DNA from: Bryopsis sp. KO-2023
Taxonomy: Eukaryota; Chlorophyta; Ulvophyceae; Bryopsidales; Bryopsidaceae
DNA: 64,000 nucleotides
Assembly: GCA_030272585.1 (NCBI GenBank)
Contig: BSYQ01000003.1
Coordinates: 372,001-436,000, forward strand
Reading direction: 5' to 3'
Shown here: positions 37,102 through 48,400 of the stretch, one piece after another
Position numbering within the stretch: the first letter of the stretch is position 1
Layout: the number at the start of each line of letters is the position of its first letter
The notes under the pieces: generated by a model
The model's database searches: none
Told to the model about the DNA's origin: nothing
Seen by the model: only the letters and a program-made list of their open reading frames with translations
Translations under genes and position numbers: made by a program

Positions 37102-37407
37102 CTAAGCTAAATTCAACGAACGTGAGATATCTTCAAATAAAGAAGATTGAAAAGAAAAACGTTCCGAAAGTTCCTCTCGCAAAGTAGCATCGGTACTGGA
37201 AGCAGGTAGCCTATCCAACCGATCCATTAAAGCTTGAATTTGTTGTAAACCAGTTTGAACCTCCTCATACTGAACCCTTAACTGAGAAATCACTGTCTCT
37301 AAACGAGAAAAATCCCAATCTGTCATAGAAGACAACAAAGTCGAATCCAAGGAAAAATCACCAGGAGGAAAAGAAGCCATATGTTCCATTGGAGTCCAGC
37401 TTTTCAT
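37102..37407 (-). CDS. small coiled-coil protein
   Basis: A single open exon of 101 residues begins MKSWTPMEHMASFPPGDF and ends at a stop at 37102-37104. The central part, from about residue 30 to 66, is a heptad-patterned helix (LETVISQLRVQYEEVQ then LQQIQALMDRLDRL), followed by a second acidic helix. It has no signal peptide and no recognised domain. It could be a small complete gene or the last exon of a spliced gene reaching into 37408-38100, where I could not find a partner exon. Confidence 0.5.
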   Translation of the reverse strand: MKSWTPMEHMASFPPGDFSLDSTLLSSMTDWDFSRLETVISQLRVQYEEVQTGLQQIQALMDRLDRLPASSTDATLREELSERFSFQSSLFEDISRSLNLA

Positions 37408-38107
37408 AGCGAGGGGTTAATCAGTCGTGCATATGAATCGAATCCAACAGTGTTTGAATAACCAGCTATTTTTGGTTTGGTTTGGTTTGAATAACCGCTC
37501 AATGAAAGTTGAAAGAAAAACATCCTTACAGCAAGCCCAACCGATATCTACATTGATCCTACGCCACTGTTCCAAGCCTCTTCCTGTGGGAATAAATATC
37601 AGATCCACAGTCAAACGAGGCCCTGGTATCACCCATCCAGCTGCTCTGCCACTTCTTCCACCTCTGCCCAGTCAGGCATAAGAAAGAAGGGTCGATCAGC
37701 AGCAAGCTTTTCAGGGTTGATCAAAACTTGCCACTACTGTGTGTCCTCCACAAAAAACTCCAGCCTGTCCTGAAGCACAAAACTCTTCGTTTCCAGTCCC
37801 CTTGTGTGTGATCGCGGGCTGGTGCTTTTGGAACCTCCTCTCTTTTCTCGCATTAAGCTAGTTTTCCTCCATCCCTCGTGCGACCGCATTTCCCTCGCTG
37901 CCGATCCTCATTCTGTCCAAACCAGAATTTTGGCGAACAACTCAAGCCAACTGTTGCACCAGCGCACATGATGTGACAGGACGCGGTTCACCTCTTGCCA
38001 ACACTCAGTCTCCTGGCCATTGGATACAAACAGAGCCGAAATATCTTCGTGTGCGTGTTCGGTGTGCGCCCGCTGAGATCGGAGTTTAAGAGTGCCTTGG
38101 TTGAAAA
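37408..38107. other. no gene resolved
   Basis: This lies between the coiled-coil gene (minus) and the HAD-like gene (plus). A 71-residue minus-strand frame at 37417-37632 has no recognisable feature. The region probably holds divergent promoters. Confidence 0.45.
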
Positions 38108-39595
38108 ATGGGTGGACGGTTGCTTTTGATCTGCGTGGCGATCGCTTGCCTTGGGACCGCCGCCCATGCAGGTATGTGAACCTCCTAACTCACAGGAAGA
38201 AACCTGGAATTGTAAGACGGTTGCTCAGCCAGGGGCCTGGTCGATCGGAACTGGGCCCACACGAAGCCGACACAGGCGATCGCTGAAATAAATTCCGCCG
38301 ACAGTGCACCCTACAGCGCTCGTTGTCGTGTTCGATCATGCTGCGTTCTGATCGTTCTGACAGTTGTTTTGTCCAGCTCCGCTGTCGCGATTAGTCGAGG
38401 ATCTTATCGGGGGTCGAGGGGCCAAAGGCAAAACCACGAAACCAAAAGCGAGAAAGAAGGCTGCAAAAAAATCGAGGAGAGACACTGTTACAGACACTGT
38501 CAAAACCGAATCAGCGATTTCTGGTACAGACACAGTTACAGAATTCATACATCTGATTCAATACAATCAGAAAATATCCTCTGAAGTTCCGTACTGTCTT
38601 CTGTAGACGAGATTCTGGAAGATGCAGTTTGTGTTTTTTTGAAAGAAAAATGACTGGTGCCATGTTCAGGGAAATGCACGATCATCTTTGATTTCGATGG
38701 TGTAATCAAGGTTTACCAAGGTGAGCTAAATAACCAGCAAATTAAACTAAAATCGGACTGGAGTTGTGTCTGTTGTGTTCATTGCGTTCGACAAACAGTG
38801 TGATCTGGGGGTGGAAAGCACAGTTTTGCATGTTTGGGTGAACATGAGATGTGTTCCAAGTAAGGGATTGCTTTAAATGAATTGGCATTTCTGGGGCAGA
38901 TCAATATAATGTGGAGACATCAGTTGGAGCTGAGGCGAAAGAAGTGGTGACCCTAGTGAGAGAAAGAGCTCTTGATATGGGCGTTGCTACCATGTCCTGT
39001 GAAAATGGATTCATCAGCGGGTATGTGTGCATGATTGCTGAAAACTAATTCGACGATGCGGAAGAGAAATTCGCCATTGATTGTTGCATGGATTGTGCAG
39101 ATATCTGAAGGATACCATCGACAAAGAGATCTTTTCAGATGAGTTCTTGTCCTCTGAACGCTTCCAGTTCTGCGAGCCCAAAAAGTCCATCCAGATGGCG
39201 AAAATTATTTCGCATTTTGCTGGGGACCCAAACTGTGCTATTCTCTACGACGATAGGTAATAAAAGTTGCAAATAAGGAAACTGTAGTAAACATTGTGCA
39301 TGTGCTCTACATCTTGAACAGCATTGGATTTCCTCTGGCTTTTCCTTGTTTTTCAAATTTGACAGGCAAACGTGTAGATTATTTGGGTCGATCGGTGATT
39401 ATTGTTGGCCCAAATTTACGACTGGCCCAGTTTTTGATGGAATAGTTTTTGTTCTTGTTCAGTATTGGAAACCAGCCAGATGTGGAAGGGGCTGGATATG
39501 CCTATCAATGGATGGACAGGAGCATTGGCATTACCCAAGCTATTTTTGAGCAAGGGCTCGACAAGCTTCGATCCAAGGAGGATTGCATGTGTTGA
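38108..39595 (+). CDS. HAD-like hydrolase with N-terminal signal peptide
   Basis: Six exons, 38108-38171, 38377-38523, 38670-38720, 38900-39020, 39101-39256 and 39463-39595, give 223 residues. The first exon encodes a hydrophobic signal ([15 protein letters not shown]), so the product should enter the secretory pathway. A Lys/Ala/Arg-rich stretch ([21 protein letters not shown]) follows. The HAD motif I is [10 protein letters not shown] with both aspartates present. The middle contains [19 protein letters not shown] motif-III-like Lys lies in [10 protein letters not shown]. The motif IV region reads [15 protein letters not shown], split by an intron. HAD enzymes are mostly phosphatases; the substrate cannot be told. 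The donor at 38524 was chosen because it alone gives the phase needed by the motif I exon; it is the weakest join. Confidence 0.75.
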
Positions 39596-40417
39596 ATTGA
39601 CCAAGCTGCAACAACAATTAAACCACAAGAATTCCACACCCCCAAACGAAAAAAAAAGGAAAAGCCAAAAAGCTACAAACTGAAAACCATTTCTCAAGGA
39701 TTCGATCCACCTATGAAAGAAAGAAATGAAACGACAAATGTTTTGTCTGAACTGCTACTCAAGTGCAAAGTGTTAATGGTGGAAGCAAGAAGGAGAGAGG
39801 GATGGCACATTGCGCGTTTTTATTCGAGAAGTTTTTTTGTGTGTGTCTTTTTTTCGGTCGTCGTTTTTTATTCTCAATAAAGGGGCTGTCCGGATGTTTC
39901 ATCACTTCCCAAGAGGATTTTAGTTTTCTTTTAGGATGTTTTTTTTTAATTCCTGGGGGTTGATCGTGGAATGTGAAGTTGTTGTAGGCCAATAAATGAC
40001 AAAAAGTGTTGGGGGCTGGTTTGTGGAGTCACTGAGTTGGACCGCAGGTTTGGTGATATCTGATGTAATGGTCAAGATTTACTGTGCACCGAACAGCAAG
40101 TGGGTTTTGTCAAATACCCAATTTTCGATCACTTTTGATTCTGGATGCTCGACTGGGTGTTACAATCCAAACACATATAACAAGTTGTTGGGATGATCTT
40201 AAACAGAAACTGTTGAGCAAATGCCCAAAGTTTTAGCTGATTTCATCCAGTCCTTAAATCCCTTGGTGCAACATCGCGAATATGAATCACCGCCGCCAAA
40301 CCTTCGTGCATCCTCACGTAACCATAGTAGGTATGCCCAGAAAGCCCAACAGCTTTCCCCCCTCAAAGGGAAAATACGGTAGTGCCTTCAACGGGGAAGT
40401 CTCCACCTGATTGGATC
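39596..40417. other. intergenic region
   Basis: This spans the 3-prime end of the HAD-like gene and the upstream region of the P450 gene. It contains T tracts and an AATAAA at about 39877. No gene is seen. Confidence 0.6.
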
Positions 40418-42968
40418 ATGGATCGTGGCTGCGCGTTTCCTGTCGCAAAACCTGCACTGAGATCGCTCCTTCGTGGACCAACGCTGCGAGCTGAGACAAA
40501 GAGAAGAGTTTCTGTCAAATCCTCTGCGGAAACGCGGCGGATCGAGGCAAGCACGAACGTGGAAGACCTTCCCCTCCCTGGAGGTCGGCAATGTCTTTCG
40601 ATCTTTGCGCCAGAGAGATGCTTTTGGGACGCGCGTGCTGATATACTTCAGCTTTTCGCCTGCAGGAACATTTGGGCTTCCTTTCGTTGGTGAGACGGTT
40701 TTGTTCTTGACAAAGAAGGATTACGTGCAAAGCCGACTGGACACTTACGGTCCAGTTTTCAAAAGCAACCTCTTCTTTTCCAAAACCGTTTTTCTGAATG
40801 ACGTCGACGTCATCGAACAGGTAAATGTCGCGATTTCTCAATGAATCTGATTGAGATGCTGGCGGAGATCATGGGGTGCTTGTGTCATCAGAATCAGATT
40901 TTATCTTGTCCATCTTTCCAGGTCGAAAAGGCTTCCCCAAGTTTGGTGGAATGCTCAGTTCTTGGGGCTGGGAAGAAAATTTTGGGCCCTAACACATTGC
41001 TGGCTCAAAACGGTGAGATCAAGAATCATTGCATCAATGCGCTGGTAGGATGTGGAAAATGACGACATTCAATTTTTGGTTGATCCTTCAATGCATGCAT
41101 GAATGCATGCATGATGTTTGCTGCCATCTATTTAGAAGGATTTAAAAAAAAAATAAAAAAAATTGAAAACGAATGTCATCAAAATGATGTAATTTTTTTT
41201 GCTGTTTTTTGGAATCCAATGAAGGGAAGGGTGATAGCAGAGAAGATATCATAAGAGGCCATATCAAGATTTGGAGACTAGTTTTGGTGGTATCCACCAT
41301 AATATATAACAGAAACTGGTCTTGATAAGATGTTGTGTGGTCATGAGAAGCTTGCTTCTCATGCAGTTCAGCTGTAATGGAATGAATTGCTTGTTTTGTG
41401 TCTTGGCTTGAAAAGGTCCTGAGCATGCATTTCAGAGAAGACTGCTGATGAAGGCTTTCTCCTTAAAAGCCATTGAGGCTTATAGGGATGCAGTCAACAT
41501 CGCAAGCCAGGAAACTCTTGAAGAATGGGCTGAAAAAGAATCCTTTCTATTCGTGCCAGAGGTAGGGAGGAAATATGATATCCCCATGCACAAAGGCACA
41601 CCCATATGTTCAAAAAGAGTCGACTATGTTGAGAACGTGTTGGTGTTTCATGGTTTTCCCCTTTTCTTCAGGTGAAAAAGTATATCTTCGGGACAGTTGC
41701 AAATCGTGTGATCGGGCTTCCTCTGGAGAAAGGGTCGATCAGCGAAGTAGTGAAAATTTTCGAGAGTTGGTTCGGGGGGCTCTTGAGTTTCGGCATCAAT
41801 CTGCCATTCACCAAGTTTAGGAAAGCAATGAAGGCTCGAGAAACGCTGCTTGATATCATCAATCAGGTGCGCCGCACGGCCATCGTTTTCGACATGTCTG
41901 CTTCTATGTCTGACTGTGTTCTTTTTTCAAGAGAGGCTGGAAATCTGACGTAGATCCTGGTTTGTTCTGAAGCCATGCGTGTATTGATTCGTAGGGAATG
42001 GACATTGCCCGGGCTAATGGAGCAAATGATACCAGGGCTCTACCGCTTTTGTTGAATGTTCGAGACGAAGATGGGGCAGGGTTAAGTGACGCACAAATAG
42101 AGGATATCGTTTTGCTGTTGCTGGGTGCGGGCTATGACACCACAGCGGCAGTAATGATTCGAGTGCTCAGGCATCTGACCAACCATCCAAAGGTGAGGTT
42201 TACCTGTCGAGGGGCTGAATCAGGGCGTAAATTTTCATTTCTATTCTGAAAGCTGAATGGTCTGTCGTTTGTGGATGAATGCTACTACGTTCACTGAAAC
42301 TAGGCAGAAACATCGCTTGGATTTTCAGATGTGAGTACCAAATTGCCATGTTTTCGTTTCTTCAGTTTTTGTTTTGTCCTTCTGCTGGCTCCGGATTTTT
42401 GTTTCCATTGCTGCATCATCTTTCATTTTTTGATTCTTGATTCCAGGTTCTGGAAAAGGCACTGAATGAACAAGAGGAGGTGGGATCAAAATTTGGAGAT
42501 GATTATTCAAAAGAATCCCTGGCTGCCATGCCATATTTGGAAGCCATTTTGAAAGAGACGATGAGGCTTGACCCCCCTGCACCTATCGGCCTGAGGAAAG
42601 CCGTCAAATCATTTGAAATCGATGGATTAAAGGTCCCGAAAGGCTGGCAAGTGATGTATGGATTCCGTACAGCAATGACGCTGAACGAATCTGAATGGGT
42701 AAATGGGATGTCTTTTGACCCTGAACGGTGGCTGAGAGGGGAAGCCTCGGAGCGTGGTGCGTTTCTATCGTTTGGAACAGGGGCTCATGTTTGTATTGGG
42801 CAGTTTCTGAGCATGTTGCAAATGAAAACTTTCCTCGCTCGTTTGCTGAGAGGTTATGATTTCGAGGTGGAGAATCCAAACGCAGAAATGAATGTACAAG
42901 CAATGCCAGAGCCTGTGGATAAAATGCCCATCAAAATCACGAAAAAAAATCTATCGACAGCAATTTAG
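40418..42968 (+). CDS. cytochrome P450 (CYP85-clan-like), possible plastid protein
   Basis: Seven exons, 40418-40583, 40666-40820, 40922-41012, 41416-41561, 41672-41866, 41995-42192 and 42447-42968, give 490 residues; all joins are GT-AG and in phase. Landmarks are the N-terminal LPGGTFGLPFVGE hinge, the C-helix GPEHAFQRRLL, the I-helix oxygen-binding motif LLGAGYDTTAAV, the K-helix KETMR (ExxR), FDPERW, and the haem loop FGTGAHVCIG with the cysteine ligand at about residue 442. The pattern is that of the CYP85 clan (sterol, retinoid or brassinosteroid-type oxidases; cyanobacterial CYP120). In place of a membrane anchor the N-terminus is Arg/Ser-rich (AETKRRVSVKSSAETRR), like a transit peptide. 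The substrate cannot be inferred. An in-frame GTG lies 36 bases before the chosen ATG. Confidence 0.92.
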
Positions 42969-43827
42969 TTTGAGGACATATTTATGGAATTGGAGTGGTG
43001 AGTTGATTTGGGGTTCAGTAATGTTTTTCTTGGAAGGTGGGATTTTTTTGGGTGGGATTTTTTTACCGGCAAGGTTTATGAGCTGGGGAATATTTGGGGA
43101 ATGGTTTTTGTTGTTAAATTTATCTTTGTATTTTTCTTTTCTCCGTGCTTGCAACCATCCAAGGATGGGTGGGACTTGCTGATGTAAATTTTCGTTGATG
43201 ATCGCTTCTCTTTGGGTAGTTTGGGTGGAGTTTGCATTTTTTTGTAGGAAAATTTTCATAACTTTCATAGATGTAGACATGTGTTGAAATCAGTGTATTT
43301 TTTTGTGTCCCACTGTGGCCCCAAAAAAATTTAGAATTGCAAATTTTGGGATCGAATCCACCCAAAGTTTGTAAGGTGTGGGGCCACATCCAAGAAATCA
43401 AAACCAACAGCATCAAATAATTGCTTTTTAAAAAACCAAGCCTTCTACGTAGACTAGAAGGCCTATGTATTTTCGAAGTTGGGCCACAATGATTTGAAAT
43501 AACCAAATTTAGGGCCACTTTCGGGCCAGTAAAATTGAAAAAAAATACACTGGTTGAAATCCAAGCCAATGTGAAATACAATTGATGCAAAAATCACAAC
43601 AGAAAAGGAAAAGACATGGTGAAGAAAAAAATCCAAAACAAACTGGAAAGGTTACAAAAAAGGGCTCCAAGTTCGTTGCGAATCTCGAAAACTGCACCCT
43701 GCACCTCCAATCCTGGCTGAGAATTATATTTAAAAACAGATAAATGGGCCTATCACCTCCACAATCAACAGCAGCAAAGTCAAAAACTGAAAAAGCTTTA
43801 TGCATATCTGAACATTGAAGCAATCCC
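42969..43827. other. convergent 3-prime intergenic region
   Basis: This lies between the stop codons of the P450 gene (plus) and the 43828-44855 gene (minus). It is AT-rich with T runs. Small frames on the minus strand have no recognisable feature. Confidence 0.6.
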
Positions 43828-44855
43828 TCAATACGACTTGAAGCGAACCTCATCAGATATTTTGAAGGACAAATCCCAAATGACATGGCTCAGTTGATTC
43901 CAAGTGTCTCGACCAGGGATTTCAGTGAATTGGGGCTTTATCCGAACGTCGACGAAATCTTCAGTCGCGTTAAAATCACCGGAACCTGTCGGTCGAGAAT
44001 GGGCTCTACACTGGGCGACACGGATTTTCATGTTCAATAAAAACGCCGGTGTCGAATCTTTGGCTTTTGTGCTTCTGTACGTTTTCTCAACGCATTCCCT
44101 CATCATCAATATCTGGAGGGCGAAAACGAACGAGTCAAAGTGTGCAGATCAAGAGGTTGGTTGCGTGACGCAACTTGCGTCTGATAGCATGGATGAACGC
44201 CCACCTGAGACATCATATCTCGTCTGACTCTGGGCATCGGCAGCCCACGGGAACGACAGCAGTCAGGGCCCCAGTAAAGAAGCCCCTCCAGCTGCTGAGC
44301 AAGTTTCCCCCCCAAAGCTTCTCCTCTCCTTGTTCGGATTTCGACTCGAAAATCACATTCGCATCCCTCGGCTGTTGACATTCTGTCGCGGACCCAGAGT
44401 CTCTTATAGTTGCAATGCATCCAGCGTAGATAAGCGAACCTCACACCCACCAGCTTCAAATCAGAACTATACACCGCTTTAACCCGTCCGTTGGCCAGTG
44501 CAACGACGACTTTGTAGAGAGTCTCCGTTTCCGGCTCACCGAAGCCCAACTCCACCACACGACGCTCGATATCTTTTCCACAATCCATTCGCACTCCAGG
44601 GAAAAACGAATCGGTCATGAAGTGTTCCTTTTTCGGCGGCGCCTTCCTTCGACTCGTTGAGGGTGGCTCTTCAGAAAACAGACCTGGATGCATCTTGCTA
44701 CGCTGGCCATTCTCCAGCGCTTCCACGATTTGGCGGACCGTAACCCCTTCCGGATCCTCCGTGAACGCCGGCGGCGCTCCGATGAGGTAAAGACGTCCAA
44801 ATTTCACGGAGACGTCAATGTCGCCGTGGAGGGGTTCCGAGTACTTTCTTCGCAT
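43828..44855 (-). CDS. unrecognised protein directly downstream of the RdRP fusion gene
   Basis: Exons 44855-44205 and 44112-43828 join in phase 0 and give at least 311 residues ending at a TGA. The open frame continues about 60 bases upstream of the first ATG used here (DFKKFDRHLHDRLDTMRRKY), so the real start may lie in an upstream exon. Ordered stretches include KYSEPLHGDIDVSVKFGRLY, TVRQIVEALENGQR, ETLYKVVVALANGRVKAVYS and WDLSFKISDE; the rest is Arg-rich. I do not recognise a family. It has the same orientation as the fusion gene and begins about 600 bases after its stop, so it could be an independent neighbour or, less likely, a continuation of that gene by alternative splicing. Confidence 0.55.
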
Positions 44856-45464
44856 CGTGTCCAGGCGGTCGTGCAAGTGTCTGTCGAATTTTTTGAAGTC
44901 TGTCCTTTGTGGAGGCCAGTGGTTTACTTTCTTGGTCCTGTGAGCCAGATTCCAACTGGAGGCTTAAACGTTGAAAACCAAGTACAGGGAAATCGATCGA
45001 CCCTTCATCCATCCCGAAGGAATGGGGGAACCTATAATATCATTTAAAATGCATAGCAACGTTTTGTATTGATTTTCTACGTAAAAAATCAGCACATAGC
45101 TTGAAACTGTGAATTGCAATTTTCTATGTTTGTTGAGAAAACAAGCACCCTTTTAAAGTACCATGATACTTTGATCAAAGGGGAGATATAATAATTCTAG
45201 GAAAAATCCAACGATCTTCATAAAAGAAATTCCCTCCTGTTGAACTCACGAAGGTGGTGGTAAGAATGACTATCCACATTGCTTGTGCCTTTTGTAAGGT
45301 CACTGCTGTAAGAGTTTCAAAGATACAGCACTTACTAGATTGGGCATTATCCCCAATACAAACTCCCGTTATTCTCAAAAAAATCAATTCATTGGCATTG
45401 TGTCATTTTCTTTTTCTTGTCCCTTTGGTTTTTTCAAAACAACTTCCTGATGGTACTTATGACC

Positions 45465-48400
45465 TTATGGAAAGGGGGAACCCCTCATCAAACCGAGCTC
45501 CTGCAAGAGCTGCACTGTGAGCAAAGTAACTCTGTCGTGCCTGATCACTTGGGCTCCACGGTTGTCGTGGTGGGGCTGTCGAAAACCAAAGTAGTCTTGC
45601 AGAACTACCGACTCGCTAGGAGATTCAACTCCTTCAATGATAAGCTCAGTAGAACCTTCCATGAATCTGGGCCCCACCGAAGGCATGTTGGTATTGACAT
45701 GCTCCATTGATTCCCCTTGTTTCTTCAGCCGTTTCACAGCCAGATCGACTTGATGAACCTCTCCGCTCGACCCTTCAAATACAACCGGATTTCAGATGTT
45801 CACAAGGGAAAATGCGACAATTAAATCAATTGATTAAATACCATTTCAGCACCATTTCTCTACAGCAATTGAAGCAAAGCCAGATCTGGTAACAGGGAAA
45901 TTCTCGAAATTCTGAGACCAACCTGAAGCCTTCAAGATCAACCCTGGTCTGGAGCCCTCAGACCTGCTTTTAATCGACACGTCTGCCCCGGTTTGTTTTT
46001 TCAGCCATCGCTTGTACTGCTTCTCAGCCCCCAGAATTCCTCGGGCAGCTTGCCTTGGTATAAAGAAAACCCTTTGCACATCAGATTTCGACAAAAGGGC
46101 CTGCGCATTCCCAGTCAACAAAAGCACATGCATGGCGGCATGCATTTGTTCCTTCAATAATGTCCAGCCTTCTGCAACCCCCAGATCGTCGAATCGACCT
46201 ACGTCAAGAACTTTCACCAGATCTTTGTGAATTTTGAAACCTCTCATCATGCTTTCGCCTTCATTCACCAAATCGAAAAATGCCACCAAGCTCTGCCCCA
46301 TTTTGACGGATTCATCGATGGATAGTGGATCCTCACAAAATTCCACCCAGCGAGTTGCTAACCCTTCTGGCAGTTGGGGTATTGCTCTGACAAACCCCCG
46401 TTCAATACACATGTTGATAAACAAGTAAATCAGAGCGTTGGTTGGAATCAATGCATGGCGCTTATGCCCCATCAAGCCTGTGTTTCTCCCCCATTTCACC
46501 ACCAATCTCAGAACCGGCAGCAGCCAGGGATTCTCCAGAATGAAGCTTTGAACAGTGTTGGCCTTCAGCAAGCCGCTAGGATCCACAGTTATGTCGACCT
46601 GATGACACCCTGGCGTATCGTTCCCTCCAAATTTCCCAACAGTCAATTCCAGGAATGGTACTGGGGCGTTTGACACCAGATTCGACTTTGATGCTTTCCC
46701 CTTGAGCGTTTTCCGCACTGACCGTAACATCCTTATTTGTTCTTTTGTCCCCATCTCAGAACCCCCCTCTGGAATCAACACCACATCCAAATCGGACTCC
46801 GTTTCAAAAGTCAAAACTGCTGATGATCCATACATGTGGAGGCCACCGATCGCTGCCAACGAATTCTGCAGCTCTGAAAGCACCCTCCCTCTGGCTTTCA
46901 GCCCCATTGTGACGAAATGCTTCTCTTTGAGAAAATAGCCCAGAATTGTTTTCGATGTCCAAGTCAACCGATCGATCACAACAGGGCAAATTCCTTTCTG
47001 AGCATTTTTTGCTCTCACTTCACATAGAATGTCTGACACCACCCAAGGGAAACTGAGCATTTTGAGGACATCATTATTGCGGAAGAATGTCTCCGTGTCT
47101 TCCTCCGGATGGTAAGTGACATAGTACCTGAATTCACGAACACTCACATAAATTCATTCTCTTTCAAAAATTGAATAAATTCCACCACAGTTGATCACTA
47201 TTAATAACCCCTTGAACTTCTTTCCTTTTTTCACCACTCCTATCCAAGGCTGAATTCCTCAACCCTCCCAATAATCAATGTTGAAATTATAGAATGTATA
47301 CGTACCAAGCGGAAGCTTTCTTCAGCCTAGCATCCTCTCCTTCCCCAACCAAATCCTCATGAAACTTTTTCACGAAAGATCCAACAAGGCCTTTTCTCAA
47401 ATCCTCGATAATGTTGGCCGCCTCCACTCGCTCACGTCCGAATTTCAAATGGATCCGATCAATGCAACCACTGATAGCTTCGGCTTCTGATCCAATGCCG
47501 AAAGACCCCATTATGGACAGTAACTGGAGGTTGTACTTTGTGCGAGCTTGCCGGGCGTCCGGCAAGTAGTCCTCGAAGCCTTCCCACAGAAATGTTTCAT
47601 CCAAGGGAATATCTGAAGGGGGGATTGCATAATGTCAGTGGTGTTACTTCCAGCCGAGGATGCTTGCATAGTTCAGGGGGAAGATTCATATTTATTTGAA
47701 GGGTGTGTTTGAGGGGTGGGGGTCCAGCACCTGAAATTTAATTGCTGACATTCGGAGCTTTGTTTGAATTCTTGTCCAGAGTGATGGGACCAGATTCAAG
47801 GTGAATGAACTGCGTTAGAATTTCAACCTTTAGTAATGCATTAAAAGAAATGTGTGTGATAGATTTGGAAAAACAAGGGGGATTTTGGCAAAGGTAAAAA
47901 AAAAAATCAATGTTATCAGAAAATCCAATGATGAGGTTCAGCTCGATACCCTCTTTTCCACCACCAGCACCACCGTCGGCCGCCAGTTGAGCGGCACTGC
48001 TACATTTCTGCGATTCTCGATAGATTTTCCCCAGGACTTTTTCGGAATTGTAGCTCCGACTGCCCTTCTGCATCATAAAGTCTGGGTAGCCTTTCAAGCT
48101 CAATTCTTTTTGAATATCATCAGGAATTTTGGCCCATTGACCCGTTTTGGGGGCATCCACGGCCAGGGAATGTAGCTCCGCTAATTTCAAGCAATGGTCA
48201 CTGTCCACATCCCCTGAATCTGCCAAAGCCTTGTGGGCGTTGTCGATTTGTCCCAGGTTATCGTTCTCGATGTATTGGCAAATAAATGAGACCATGTGGC
48301 TGACATCGATTTTGCCTTCGATCTGCACATGAACACCAAGTTTGAAACCTAACTGAGTAGCAGCAGCATATCGACAAATAAAAAACGCGAGTAAATAGGC

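Noticed and set aside
41090-41113. GCATGCAT-rich palindromic run in a P450 intron
   Set aside because: It is a simple ATGC tetranucleotide repeat, which is palindromic by composition; nothing else supports a functional element.
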